Source: Kaistella chaponensis (GTDB lineage: Bacteria; Bacteroidota; Bacteroidia; Flavobacteriales; Weeksellaceae). Taken from it: 64,000 bases of DNA. Made by a program: the position numbers and the translations under genes. The notes beneath the pieces were generated by a model. The model was not told where the DNA came from. It ran no database searches and saw only the letters and a list, made by a program, of their open reading frames with translations. The DNA is taken from the NCBI RefSeq assembly GCF_900156725.1, contig NZ_FTOI01000006.1, positions 62,001 through 126,000 of the forward strand, read 5' to 3'. This document shows positions 16,379-25,800 of this stretch, piece by piece. Position 1 is the first letter of the stretch; each line of letters opens with the position of its first letter.

Positions 16379-17395
16379 TTATTTGCTAGGATATTTTTGA
16401 ATCAAAGCTTGGAGAATTGACCATGTTTCCGCATCCATTACACCATCATATTTTTCTGGTCGAAAATGATACTGAAAGGCTTCAATCGTTTTTTTTGTGG
16501 ACTCATCGATCATTCCGGAAGGATCTAAACCATATCCTAATGTTTTTAAAGCAGTTTGGTATTTGAAAATACCTTGGGTGGAACTCATCTCTACCCCGAA
16601 AGTTTCAGGGATAATTTGGCTGAAGATATTCTGTTTAGTGGCTTCATCATACCACATTCCCAATTGATAATCGTTGTACAATTTTTTCCACGGAAATTTT
16701 GGTCCTGGATCCTGCTTTCTTGTGGGTGCAATATCAGAATGCCCTAAAATATTGGTCGCGGGAATGGAATATCTATTCGCAATATCTTTAACTAAAGCTG
16801 CAATCTTCAGAACCTGCGCATTATCGTATTCTGGGAAAATCCGCAATCCGCTGGAATCTGTTTTAAAACCATTGTTCACAATCTCTATACCTATTGAGGT
16901 ATCATTTAGCATTTTATCAGTTCTCCATGCACTTATTCCTGCGTGGTACGCTCTTTTATTCTCATCAACCAACTGGAAAATTTCTTTGTCGCCCAAATTA
17001 TTAACAAGATAATGCGCACTAACTGCTTGCTGAGTAAGAACACCAACTGATTTTTCATCACTCAAAGCGGTGTAGTGAAGGATAATATATTTGACTCTAA
17101 AATTTTGTGCCACCGCAGGAAAATAAGTTTTTACAACTTTGTATCCACTTGGATTCGCAGAAACGATAGAACCGTAACTTTTGGTATTATCATTTTTGGT
17201 TACATCTGCGATATTTTCTTTGTAAAAATCAACTTCACCTTCATGCAGAATTTTTGATTTTGCAAATGGAATTGGTAGATTCGACGGTGAAGTTTTAGGT
17301 AAAGTAGGTTTTGCGACTACTTTTTGAATATTTTTTTGAGTTCCACAGGAAACAATAAGAAAACTTAAAGAAATGATATATAATGGCTTACGCAT
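16379..17395 (-). CDS. Lipoprotein N-acetylmuramoyl-L-alanine amidase (AmpD-type) with peptidoglycan-binding domain
   Basis: Cuts the amide bond between MurNAc and the stem peptide. The start chosen is the ATG at 17395, which gives a lipoprotein signal (MRKPLYIISLSFLIVSCGTQ, lipobox Cys at 17). The open frame to 17470 only adds a second hydrophobic stretch before it. The Amidase_2 domain (about 105-255) shows zinc ligands in YIILHYTA and LGHSDIAPTRKQDPG, as in AmpD. Residues about 270-335 form a PG_binding_1 domain (LKTLGYGLDPSG, then AFQYHFRP). A -7 box TATTTTTG lies at 17432-17425. The protein is predicted in the periplasm on a membrane anchor and could serve wall recycling or cell separation. 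Confidence 0.87.
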   Translation of the reverse strand: MRKPLYIISLSFLIVSCGTQKNIQKVVAKPTLPKTSPSNLPIPFAKSKILHEGEVDFYKENIADVTKNDNTKSYGSIVSANPSGYKVVKTYFPAVAQNFRVKYIILHYTALSDEKSVGVLTQQAVSAHYLVNNLGDKEIFQLVDENKRAYHAGISAWRTDKMLNDTSIGIEIVNNGFKTDSSGLRIFPEYDNAQVLKIAALVKDIANRYSIPATNILGHSDIAPTRKQDPGPKFPWKKLYNDYQLGMWYDEATKQNIFSQIIPETFGVEMSSTQGIFKYQTALKTLGYGLDPSGMIDESTKKTIEAFQYHFRPEKYDGVMDAETWSILQALIQKYPSK

Positions 17396-17424
17396 AGCTG
17401 TAAAAATTTTGTTAAAAATAATGT

Positions 17425-17432
17425 CAAAAATA
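17425..17432 (-). promoter_or_regulatory. -7 box for the amidase gene
   Basis: TATTTTTG on the minus strand, 29 nt before the chosen ATG at 17395; it would place the start of transcription inside the rejected longer frame. Confidence 0.45.
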
Positions 17433-17454
17433 CAAATAATTTTTAGGAATTTAT

Positions 17455-17486
17455 TTTGGTTAATAAACAAAACTTTTCTATATTTG
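17455..17486 (+). promoter_or_regulatory. Promoter of the tRNA cluster
   Basis: TTTG at 17455-17458, 20 bp, then TATATTTG at 17479-17486: a complete Bacteroidota -33/-7 pair, 42 bp before tRNA-Ser. The same TTTG-N20-TAnnTTTG layout precedes ahcY. Confidence 0.7.
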
Positions 17487-17528
17487 CACTCGCAATTACA
17501 GAACAGAAGCTCTTATAAATATTGCAAT

Positions 17529-17615
17529 GGAGAGTTGCCTGAGTGGCCGAAAGGACTTGTTTGCTAAACAAGCGTATGGGAAACTGTACCAAGGGTTCGA
17601 ATCCCTTACTCTCCG
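17529..17615 (+). tRNA. tRNA-Ser (GCT)
   Basis: An 87-nt cloverleaf with acceptor GGAGAGT/ACTCTCC, discriminator G, anticodon stem CTTGTTT-GCT-AAACAAG, a long variable arm as required for tRNA-Ser, and T loop GGTTCGAATCC. It reads AGC/AGU codons. No CCA is encoded. Confidence 0.95.
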
Positions 17616-17637
17616 CAACTTTCACAAAAAAATTACT

Positions 17638-17712
17638 CGGGGCGTAGCGTAGTCCGGTCATCGCGCCTGGTTTGGGACCAGGAGGTCGCAGGTTCGAATC
17701 CTGCCGCCCCGA
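17638..17712 (+). tRNA. tRNA-Pro (TGG)
   Basis: A 75-nt cloverleaf with acceptor CGGGGCG/CGCCCCG, discriminator A, anticodon loop TTTGGGA giving TGG, and T loop GGTTCGAATCC. It reads CCA and other CCN codons. A small hairpin (AAATTCC/GGAATTT) follows at about 17720-17737. Confidence 0.95.
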
Positions 17713-17746
17713 CTTTTTAAAATTCCTTATGGAATTTATTTTTACT

Positions 17747-17783
17747 AAAAACTCCAATCCCTAAATAATGGAGTTTTTTTTTT
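17747..17783 (+). terminator. Terminator between tRNA-Pro and tRNA-Arg
   Basis: AAAACTCCA pairs with TGGAGTTTT around a 13-nt loop and is followed by a T run. It suggests that tRNA-Arg may be made partly from readthrough or from its own promoter. Confidence 0.7.
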
Positions 17784-17792
17784 CAGATTATT

Positions 17793-17866
17793 GGGTGCGT
17801 AGCTCAGCTGGATAGAGCATCTGCCTTCTAAGCAGACGGTCTCAGGTTCGAATCCTGACGCGCTCA
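17793..17866 (+). tRNA. tRNA-Arg (TCT)
   Basis: A 74-nt cloverleaf with acceptor GGGTGCG/CGCGCTC (two wobble pairs), discriminator A, anticodon stem CTGCC/GGCAG-like with loop TTCTAAG giving TCT, and T loop GGTTCGAATCC. It reads AGA/AGG. Confidence 0.94.
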
Positions 17867-17869
17867 CTT

Positions 17870-17900
17870 AAACTTCACATTTTTTGTGAAGTTTTTTTTG
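17870..17900 (+). terminator. Terminator of the tRNA cluster
   Basis: AAACTTCACA pairs with TGTGAAGTTT around a 5-nt T loop, followed by five more T's. Confidence 0.8.
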
Positions 17901-17977
17901 TTTAAAAGAAAATGAGGTAACAGTAAATCTATTATTTCTATTTCATTTAAAACGCACCAAATTCATCATCAATTTCC

Positions 17978-17985
17978 TAAATTTG
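17978..17985 (+). promoter_or_regulatory. -7 box for the ABC ATPase gene
   Basis: TAAATTTG, a perfect -7 match, 19 nt before the ATG at 18005. No clear TTTG is seen at -33. Confidence 0.55.
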
Positions 17986-18004
17986 CAGCCATCAAAATAA
18001 TTTC

Positions 18005-18703
18005 ATGTCACTACAAATCATTAATCTTACCAAGAAATTCGGGGAACAAATCGCTTTAAATACGATTAATATTGAAATCAATAACAACGAAATTATTGGT
18101 TTACTCGGACCAAACGGCGCCGGAAAATCAACGTTGATGAAATCAATTATCGGTGCTTTAAAAATTGATCAAGGAGCGATCTTATTTGACGGGAAAGATA
18201 TTCGTGAAAATGAAATTGCAGTAAAGAAGAAAATGGGTTTTCTACCAGAAAACAACCCTCTATACCGGGAAATGTATGTTAAAGAATATTTAAATTTCGT
18301 TGCCGAACTCCATCAGATTTCAAAAGAAAGAATTGATGAAGTTATCGATTTGGTGGGAATCACGCCAGAAAAATCAAAGAAAATTTCGCAGCTATCAAAA
18401 GGGTATCAACAAAGAGTTGGTCTTGCTCAAGCCATCTTGCACTCCCCTGATTTACTAATTTTAGATGAACCAACAAATGGTTTAGACCCGAATCAAATAA
18501 TAGAAATTAGAAACGTGATTAAACAAATCGGCAAAGAAAAAACGGTGATCCTTTCTACCCACATCATGCAGGAAGTAGAAGCACTCTGTACCCGCGTAAT
18601 TTTGATCCACGAAGGGAATATTATTCAAGATACCAATATTGAGGATTTCAAAGGCAAATATGGCAGTTTAGAAGAAGCTTTTGCAAGTTATACGCAACAA
18701 TAA
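18005..18703 (+). CDS. ABC transporter ATP-binding protein, GldA-type
   Basis: A 232-residue ABC ATPase: Walker A GPNGAGKST (about 34-42), signature QLSKGYQQRVGLAQA, Walker B LLILDEPTNGLDP and the switch His in ILSTHIMQEVEALC. The Q-loop region reads GFLPENNPLYREMYVKEYL, which closely resembles GldA, the ATPase of the gliding-associated GldAFG complex. GldA proteins are usually about 300 residues, with an extra C-terminal domain; this one ends soon after the ATPase core, and no gldF/gldG permease follows, so the assignment is to the type rather than to gldA itself. It stands alone between the tRNA cluster and a bidirectional terminator; permease partner unknown. Confidence 0.8.
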   Translation: MSLQIINLTKKFGEQIALNTINIEINNNEIIGLLGPNGAGKSTLMKSIIGALKIDQGAILFDGKDIRENEIAVKKKMGFLPENNPLYREMYVKEYLNFVAELHQISKERIDEVIDLVGITPEKSKKISQLSKGYQQRVGLAQAILHSPDLLILDEPTNGLDPNQIIEIRNVIKQIGKEKTVILSTHIMQEVEALCTRVILIHEGNIIQDTNIEDFKGKYGSLEEAFASYTQQ

Positions 18704-18738
18704 AAAGCCCCAAAACAAATTATTTTGAGGCTTTTTAT
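18702..18738. terminator. Bidirectional terminator
   Basis: AAAAAGCCCCAAAA pairs with TTTTGAGGCTTTTT (14 bp, one mismatch), loop of 7 nt. It overlaps the stop of the ABC gene and serves the converging SRPBCC gene as well. Confidence 0.85.
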
Positions 18739-18754
18739 ACTAACAAAGTAGTAT

Positions 18755-19141
18755 TTAAATTTTTTCGATATTGTCGGTAAGCGAATTTATAAAATTTTGC
18801 AACGGTTTTTCTACCATCATTTTTATAAAGGGATTAAATTTACCATCAAAAAGCAACTGTACTTCCGTCTGTTTTTCGCTGATCGCATTGAAGGCACCTT
18901 TCAAAGAAAACTCCAAGCTAGAACTTGCAGATTTCAAAATCACCTGATTTTCTGTAACTTCTTCTATCTTCAATGCAATTTCGGGCATTCCTTTTAAGCT
19001 AAATTTAAAACCATGATCACGAACTTCAAAGCTTTGCAAGGAATCTGGCATTAAGGTTTTATAATCTTCAGGATTTTTTAATAGATCCACCAATTCATTC
19101 ACTGATTTATTTACAACAATCTTGCGTCCTTCTAAATTCAT
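18755..19141 (-). CDS. SRPBCC (START-like) family protein
   Basis: A 128-residue soluble protein, MNLEGRKIVVNKSVNELVDL, with the alternating beta-strands and long C-terminal helix (FIKMMVEKPLQNFINSLTDN) of a small START/SRPBCC ligand-binding fold. The family forms a hydrophobic cavity for lipids or small aromatic ligands; no ligand can be named. The start lies 33 bp from that of the Nudix gene on the other strand, and the two -7 boxes interlock (TACATTTG at 19179-19172 for this gene). It converges on the ABC gene at the shared terminator. Confidence 0.75.
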   Translation of the reverse strand: MNLEGRKIVVNKSVNELVDLLKNPEDYKTLMPDSLQSFEVRDHGFKFSLKGMPEIALKIEEVTENQVILKSASSSLEFSLKGAFNAISEKQTEVQLLFDGKFNPFIKMMVEKPLQNFINSLTDNIEKI

Positions 19142-19146
19142 TTTTA

Positions 19147-19179
19147 TATTTTTGTATTAATTAAAACGTTGCAAATGTA
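19147..19179. promoter_or_regulatory. Interlocked divergent promoters, SRPBCC and Nudix genes
   Basis: On the plus strand TATTTTTG (19147-19154) lies 20 nt before the Nudix ATG. On the minus strand TACATTTG (19179-19172) lies 30 nt before the SRPBCC ATG and overlaps the Nudix start codon. The two polymerases would face each other across about 17 bp, so binding should be mutually exclusive. Confidence 0.5.
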
Positions 19180-19780
19180 TAAAGTTTTTGTGAATGAAAA
19201 AAAATTAACTTTAAGTAAGTATCCGGAAGACATCGAAAAGAATTTGCGCTTCGAAGGGTTTGCAACGTTAGAAATTGCTGTCGATCTTTTGGAAAACACG
19301 TCTTGTCCAGAAATGAATGTTTATGGTGAAAACATTGAAGAAATTTGGGAAGATTTCACGCACATGTTCAAGGTAATCGAAGCTGCAGGTGGTTTGGTGA
19401 AAAATAAAAACAACGAATTGTTATTTATCCGCCGAATGGGAAAATGGGATTTACCAAAAGGTAAAATTGAAAAAGGTGAATCTTTGGAACAAGCGGCATT
19501 GAGAGAGGTTGAAGAAGAAACCGGTTTAAAGGAACTCATTCTGGAAGAATTTCTCAATAATACCTTTCATATCTACACCGAACGAAACGGAGAAAAGATT
19601 CTGAAAACAACTTACTGGTTCAAAATGACTTACGTCGGAAACAGCCAACCTATTCCTCAAAAGGAAGAAGGAATTTCTGAAGTAAGCTGGAAAAATGAAG
19701 AAATGATCAACAACGAAGTTATACGCATGACTTTTGAAAACATCAGACTCATTTTGGATGATTACTGGAATTTAAATTAA
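19175..19780 (+). CDS. Nudix hydrolase
   Basis: A 201-residue protein that hydrolyses a nucleoside diphosphate linked to another group. The Nudix box is complete: GKIEKGESLEQAALREVEEE followed by TGL fits Gx5Ex7REUxEExGU, with the metal-binding Glu cluster. An N-terminal part of about 65 residues precedes it (MYKVFVNEKKLTLSKYPEDI). The ATG at 19175 is chosen over an in-frame TTG two codons upstream. The 3' end overlaps the converging murF stop by 4 bp, so the genes share a few coding bases tail to tail. Substrate unknown; (di)adenosine polyphosphates and damaged nucleotides are common in the family. Confidence 0.88.
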   Translation: MYKVFVNEKKLTLSKYPEDIEKNLRFEGFATLEIAVDLLENTSCPEMNVYGENIEEIWEDFTHMFKVIEAAGGLVKNKNNELLFIRRMGKWDLPKGKIEKGESLEQAALREVEEETGLKELILEEFLNNTFHIYTERNGEKILKTTYWFKMTYVGNSQPIPQKEEGISEVSWKNEEMINNEVIRMTFENIRLILDDYWNLN

Positions 19781-21051
19781 TGAATAAAATCTAAAATTTG
19801 CTCCAAAGCAATTCCACGAGATCCTTTCAACAAAATATTTTCAGACGAAATTGCATGGTCTTTTAAATAAGCAGAAAGCGCTGCGGAATTTTCAAATGAT
19901 TTGCAAATTTGATTCACTTTTGCAAATTGATTTCCAACAGTGATGATTTCATCAAAATGTAGCGTTTGAGCTAAATTTAGGATCGCATGATGCTCCATTT
20001 CTGAATCTGATCCCAATTCTAACATATCTCCAATAATAATAGTTTTTGATCCTTCAAACGTGCTGAAATTTTTCAGGGATTCTGCCATAGAACTCGGATT
20101 TGCATTGTACGTATCAAGCACAAAAACCTTTCCATCTTTATTTAAAATCTGCGATCGCATGTTGGTAGGAATGTAAGATTCGATCGCTTTTTTGATGTCT
20201 TCAAAATCTATTTCAAAATGCAATCCCAAACTTGCAGCTGCGCAAAGATTGGTAAAATTATAATTCCCCGTAAGGTGTGATTGCGCGTGAATTCCTTTGA
20301 AGGACAATCCCACAAAATTATGGGCAGAAAATTCTTCAAACTGAAAATCAGAACTTTCTTTTCCAAAAGTAATTTTTGGAGTATAATGCTCCGTTTTTAC
20401 TGCTTGTATGGGATCATTTTCATTTACTAAAATGACTTGTTTATTTTCTATTAAATACTGGTACATTTCAGATTTACCCTTAATTACACCTTCAACGCCA
20501 CCAAAACCTTCCAAATGTGCTTTTCCGAAATTAGTAATATATCCCAGATTTGGTTGCGCGATTTTGCACAGCATTTCAATTTCTTTCTGATGATTTGCAC
20601 CCATTTCTATCACTGCAATTTCATGCTCTGGTTTTATAGAAAGTAAAGTGAGAGGAACACCGATGTGATTATTGAGGTTTCCAAAAGTATACTGCACTTT
20701 ATATTTTTGTGATAATATCGCGTGCATGATTTCTTTGGTCGTCGTTTTCCCGTTGCTTCCGGTTAAAGCTACAATTGGAATATTGAGATGTTTTCTGTGT
20801 AAAACTGCCAAGTCCTGTAAAAATTCTAAAGTTGAAGGAACATAAAAGATATTGCGATCTTCATTTTCAAAACTTTTTCGTTCTACAATAACGGCTAAAG
20901 CTCCCTGATCAATAGCAGTTTCCGCTAAAGTTGCAGCATTGAAGTTCTCTCCTGAAAAAGCAAAGAAGATATCATTTGGTTCAATTTTTCTATTATCGAT
21001 GGTTACTTTTCCGGCTTGTTGAAAAATAGGGTAAAAAGTGGCTGCATTCAT
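19777..21051 (-). CDS. murF: UDP-N-acetylmuramoyl-tripeptide--D-alanyl-D-alanine ligase
   Basis: Adds D-Ala-D-Ala to the UDP-MurNAc tripeptide, the last cytoplasmic step of the peptidoglycan precursor. The 424 residues show the Mur ligase P-loop ALTGSNGKTTTKE (about 103-115), the central domain motif VIEMGANHQKEI, and the C-terminal domain with LDTYNANPSSM, typical of MurF (NANP). Length is normal for a flavobacterial MurF. It lies downstream of gldJ, but a strong terminator separates the two. The neighbourhood gldJ-murF with porU/porV is common in Flavobacteriia. Confidence 0.93.
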   Translation of the reverse strand: MNAATFYPIFQQAGKVTIDNRKIEPNDIFFAFSGENFNAATLAETAIDQGALAVIVERKSFENEDRNIFYVPSTLEFLQDLAVLHRKHLNIPIVALTGSNGKTTTKEIMHAILSQKYKVQYTFGNLNNHIGVPLTLLSIKPEHEIAVIEMGANHQKEIEMLCKIAQPNLGYITNFGKAHLEGFGGVEGVIKGKSEMYQYLIENKQVILVNENDPIQAVKTEHYTPKITFGKESSDFQFEEFSAHNFVGLSFKGIHAQSHLTGNYNFTNLCAAASLGLHFEIDFEDIKKAIESYIPTNMRSQILNKDGKVFVLDTYNANPSSMAESLKNFSTFEGSKTIIIGDMLELGSDSEMEHHAILNLAQTLHFDEIITVGNQFAKVNQICKSFENSAALSAYLKDHAISSENILLKGSRGIALEQILDFIH

Positions 21052-21064
21052 TTGTCAAAAATAA

Positions 21065-21094
21065 AAAATCCTTCTGCAATTACAGAAGGATTTT
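21065..21094 (-). terminator. Terminator of gldJ
   Basis: A perfect 12-bp stem, AAAATCCTTCTG/CAGAAGGATTTT, with a 6-nt loop. On the minus strand it is followed by a T run, between the gldJ stop and the murF start. Confidence 0.85.
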
Positions 21095-21112
21095 AAAATA
21101 TTTTATATAAAA

Positions 21113-22720
21113 TTATCTTTTGGTTCTACCTTTTCCGGCAGATTTAGCATCTTGAGATACCCGGAAACCTACCCATCCGTAAGATTTACCTTCCTCTCGG
21201 AATCTTCTTTGACCTGGATCTAACCAATAAGAACCATCTAACCAAGAACCCCCTTTAATTACACGAACCTCGTTGGAAATTCTGGTTGTTCTAGAGATTT
21301 TATCTTTTTGTAATACGAGTCTTCCTTTGTTATCAACAATAAATCGTTTTTGCTTAGAATTATACATGTTGTAACCTGCGGTTGTACTGTCTTCTTCTTT
21401 TCCATAACCAGCATCTAGAGAAGACTGAAAATCACCGTCTCTGAAGTTTCTGTTATCGGCTACTGTTTCTCTTTCATATTGTCCTGGCAAACCTTTGTAC
21501 ACTAATCTTCCATCAGCAAGTGTATCATATTTAGCTCCTTCAATTTTTTTAAATGTTCCGTCGGCGTTTTTTAAAACTTCTTTCGATACATTTCCTCTGT
21601 AGTAATTGAAATCACTTCCCTCTTCATCAATAATTGGTCGATAAACATCGGCAGTCCATTCTGCAACGTTACCAAACATTCCAAATATTCCTAAATTGTT
21701 CGAAGGATATTGTTTCACATCGGAAGTTGTTGGTGAACCATCATTTTTCCAACCTGCAACTCCAGAATAATCTCCTCGACCTTGTTTAAAGTTTTCAAGA
21801 TACATTCCGCGGTTTTTTCCTTTTTTACCTTTGAGTATTTCTATCTCCGGTTTTTTGTTGGTGTATAGGTTATATTCTCTTTCCTTTTGCAATCCAAGTG
21901 CTGCGAATTCCCACTCTACTTCCGTTGGAAGTCTGAATTTCTCTACAACGCTCGCTGTAGCATTACGGTTTGCGGAAAGAATTCTTTGGTTAGAGGTTTT
22001 AATTCCGGATTTCTGCTGCAATCTTTGAGTATTGATATACGCTTCCATTTCTGGATCATTTGCCTTAAATTTATCTAAATTAAAGGAATTGGCACCTTGA
22101 TTATTGGCATCGTTGGTATAAAAATCTTTGGAAATAATACCTTGTTCCATTAATGCTTTCTCGTTTGCACGGTCGGTCAACCAATCACAGTATCTTGAAG
22201 CCTGTAACCAAGAAACACCTACAACAGGATAATAATCGTACTCTGGTCTGCGGAAATAAGTTTCTGCAAAATCATTTCTCGACAATTTGTTATTCCAAAC
22301 CAAAGTATCTGGAAGAGCACCTTTGTAGATTTCTTTAAAACTTGGGTCCGAAGGTGGAAATACAAATTTCAACCAAGTTACATATTCTCTGTACTCGTAA
22401 TTGGTAATTTCGGTTTCTCCGATAAAAAACGCACTTACCTGCATTCTTTTAGGAGTATTATTCCAATCATGCATGACGTCATCTTTCACCACACCCATGG
22501 TAAAGGTTCCTCCCTCTACATAAACCATTCCTGGCCATCCTTTCTGTTTTTGTTGTTTTCCGGTAAAAAACCAACCTTTTTGATCATTTGGTTTCCAACC
22601 GGTTTTACTGGTAAAACGTTTTGTACCACCACCTTTTTTACCGCCACCGCTTCCGCCGCAACTCATAAGTAAAATAGTAGAACTTAGCATTATTAATGAA
22701 AACAACTTTAGTTTGCTCAT
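21113..22720 (-). CDS. gldJ: Gliding motility lipoprotein GldJ
   Basis: A 535-residue outer-membrane-associated lipoprotein of the gliding/type IX secretion machinery; in Flavobacterium johnsoniae GldJ forms helical tracks and stabilises other Gld proteins. The lipoprotein signal (MSKLKLFSLIMLSSTILLMS, Cys at 21) is followed by a Gly-rich linker. A formylglycine-generating-enzyme-like (SUMF1) domain then starts near PGMVYVEGGTFTMGV. Its signatures include FFIGETEITNYEYREYV, VSWLQASRYCDWL, GNVAEWTADV and the end GGSWLDGSYWLD...GFRVSQD. GldK shares this fold, but the divergent porU-porV neighbours and downstream murF favour GldJ. Confidence 0.92.
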   Translation of the reverse strand: MSKLKLFSLIMLSSTILLMSCGGSGGGKKGGGTKRFTSKTGWKPNDQKGWFFTGKQQKQKGWPGMVYVEGGTFTMGVVKDDVMHDWNNTPKRMQVSAFFIGETEITNYEYREYVTWLKFVFPPSDPSFKEIYKGALPDTLVWNNKLSRNDFAETYFRRPEYDYYPVVGVSWLQASRYCDWLTDRANEKALMEQGIISKDFYTNDANNQGANSFNLDKFKANDPEMEAYINTQRLQQKSGIKTSNQRILSANRNATASVVEKFRLPTEVEWEFAALGLQKEREYNLYTNKKPEIEILKGKKGKNRGMYLENFKQGRGDYSGVAGWKNDGSPTTSDVKQYPSNNLGIFGMFGNVAEWTADVYRPIIDEEGSDFNYYRGNVSKEVLKNADGTFKKIEGAKYDTLADGRLVYKGLPGQYERETVADNRNFRDGDFQSSLDAGYGKEEDSTTAGYNMYNSKQKRFIVDNKGRLVLQKDKISRTTRISNEVRVIKGGSWLDGSYWLDPGQRRFREEGKSYGWVGFRVSQDAKSAGKGRTKR

Positions 22721-22882
22721 AGTCTATATAGAATTTATCAAAGTACAAAGAAAAAAGAAATAATCTAATAAATCAAATTATAATATTGATTTTTTTGGAA
22801 AACGTTAACAATTTAATTTTATTGTACCATATTATTATTTATTATTTTTCGTTTAATTTGTATCTGAGAAACTTTATACCCC
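22721..22882. promoter_or_regulatory. Divergent spacer gldJ / porU
   Basis: 162 bp, very AT-rich, between the divergent gldJ and porU genes. It must hold both promoters. The closest -7-like sequences are TTAATTTG about 25 nt before the porU ATG and, for gldJ, CAAAGTA read on the other strand; neither is a perfect TAnnTTTG. Confidence 0.35.
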
Positions 22883-25800
22883 ATGAAAAGAATTTTAACG
22901 CTAACCTTAACCAGTTTATTCTTCTCCATAATTGCTGCACAAACCATCAATATTCAATGGAATGGAAGCAAAGCAATCGATTATGGAAGCAGTAAAACAA
23001 TTGTTCCGTTTTTTACCAACGAAGGTTTTGCTTTCGAAGAAGGTACAATTTTTTTCCGGTCAAACGAGAAATTGTCGGGCGGTAATCAAAAAATAGGGAA
23101 TTTAGTATGGGAAAAAATAACTCCAAAAGAAATTTTTGAAATAAGTACTTCGAGTATTCCGACAGAAGAAAATTCAGAAATCGCGTCCTATACCAATCCT
23201 TATACGCAGGAAAAAACAGTCAACATTCGAGTTTCTACTTTAAAATTAGAAAAAAACAATCTCTACCGACTGGTTTCTTTTAGCATCTTAAATGGAGGAC
23301 CGACCAATACTGCTTTGTCGATAAGTGGGAAAATTGGATCTAATGAAAACCCCTTAAAATCAGGCAATTTCTATAAAATTAAAGTAGATAAATCGGGAGT
23401 TTTCAAAATCACCGCGAAATTTTTGCGGGATAATGGAATCAATCCTTCCAATATTAATCCGAAAAATTTTAGAATTTACGGAAATGGTGGTTTAATGTTG
23501 CCTGAAAACAATTTAGACACGCGATTTTCTGCTTTACAGGAAGATGCAATACAGATAATTGGGGAAAATGACGGCGTTTGGAACGAAGATGATTACGCGC
23601 TTTTTTATGCACAAGGTCCTCACGGTTACAATATTTATAAATCGGCCGGAAATTCTAATGGAAACGGTAACCGCAGGATCGAAACAAGAACGGAGAAGTC
23701 TAAAAATTTCATCAATATATATGATGACTTTGCTTATTACTTCATCAATTTTGATCTGGGACCGGGAAAAAGAATTCAGGAAATGGATGAAGCGGTCAAT
23801 GCGAACATCATCAATCGATATGACGATTACCAATTTATCAACGAAGAAAAATTCAACCTGATGAAAATCGGGAGAGTTTGGACTGGAGATTTTTTTACCG
23901 GAAGTAAAGCCGTGTCTTTTACTACGAAAACTCCCATTCAACCAACTGATGTCATCAAATTCAGGACAAGAGTTATTGGTTATCAATCCAGCGGAAATAG
24001 CATTACGATGGATATTAACAGCATAAATCCTCTGATCTCTTCGATCGCTCCGGATGAAAAGAAGGAATACATTCCGTTGAGATATCCCAATTCAGATTTT
24101 GCAACGATTACCAATTTGCAGGGAAATACCATTACCTTCAATTATCAACCCAATACAGGAAGCAACCCGAATGGAAAGTTTTATTTCGATTACGCCGAAG
24201 TTCAGTACAAAGAAGATTTGAAATTTAATAATTCCCAGATGAATTTCAGGAGTTACGAAATTGATGAAGGAAGCGGTACAACTTATACTTTTAGTGTTGC
24301 AGATGCAGCGGCAGTGGAACAAATATGGCAAGTTTCCGATGTTACCAATGTCATTAAAAAAGTTAATAAATCGGGAAGCACGTCGAATTTTGCTTTTGGT
24401 TACAATGCGAACAGCGGCCTTTTCGTCAACGAATTTGTAGCTTTTAAAAGCAGTGATGCATTTGCACCTTCTTTTGTAGGAAAAGTGGAAAACCAAGATC
24501 TCTCTGGATTACAAAACATTGATTATTTGATGATTACCGTTCCGCAAATGATGGGTCACGCACAACGGCTTGCCAATTTCTACCAAAATAAATATAATGT
24601 TGCCGTAGTTGATATTAATAAAATTTATAATGAATTCAGCAGTGGTAGTAAAGATATTACCGCAATTCGAGATTTTGCAACGAAGCTCAATACTCCGAAG
24701 GGAAAATTAAAATACATGTTTATTCTCGGAGACACTTCCTATGATTATAAGGGAAAAAATAGTCCAGGTTCAGATATTATTCCTTCTTATGAAAGTGAAG
24801 AAAGCGGAAATTATGCCGATTCTTTTGTGACCGATGATTACTATACAATGACTTCACCACAAGATGCTAGTTCTACCGCTTTATCATCTACCCTTCCCGA
24901 TTTGCCGGTTGGAAGATTACCCGCAGCAAATCTATCTGAAGCCAAAATATTAATTGATAAAGCGCTTGCTTATAACAACGCACTTCCGGGGCAATCCACA
25001 CCTTTTGGGGAGTGGCGTATGAAACTTGATTTTGTTGTAGATGATGATGCTGATAATTTGGTTCCTTTCCATAATACCATGAATTCTTCATTGGCCAGTA
25101 ATTTTGAAATTGGTTCTTTAAGAAAAGAATACAATGTCCGTAAACTCTACCTAGATGCATTTGCTGCTCAAACTTCTGCGGGTGGACAAAAATATCCCCA
25201 AATTAACCAAGCGATTTCAAATGATGTGGGCAACAGTTTGTATCTCTTTTATTTCGGACATGGCGGAATCAACGGTTGGTCACAAGAGCGCGTATTAACA
25301 ACCGATGAAATTCAGAATTTTAATAATTTTAATAATGTATATACTCGTTTTCCCTTAATTTCGACCATCACGTGTGAATTTACTTTATGGGACGATCCGA
25401 CCACCTTTTCGGCAGGAGAACAGGTCATCAAATCAAAAGAAGGTGGTGCTGCAATGATGCTGACTTCGAGCCGTGCAATCGGCGTGGGTTATGGGGAACA
25501 ATTTACCCAAATATTTACCAAACGTGCATTTGAATTGGTTAATGATGATTTCGTCAATTTTGGAGATGCATTTTTGAAAGCAAAAATAGAAAAAGGTGCA
25601 TTTACAGACCATTTGAAAGTCAATTTGTTGGGTGATCCGGCTACAAAATTAAGCCGTCCAAAAAGATTACTCAATATTGACCAGATTGACTCTCCTGTTC
25701 CCGGACAATTGCGTGCTTTGGATTTTGTAACTGTAAATGGACACGTAAATAAACCTGATGGCACCGTTGATACTTCTTTCAATGGTAGAGTTGCAATAAA

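Noticed and set aside
17529-17866. tRNA-linked integration site
   Set aside because: The three tRNA genes are complete, and no duplicated tRNA 3' end or integrase is seen nearby.
21113-22720. GldK instead of GldJ
   Set aside because: Same fold, but porU-porV and murF neighbours and the absence of gldL/M/N next to it favour GldJ.
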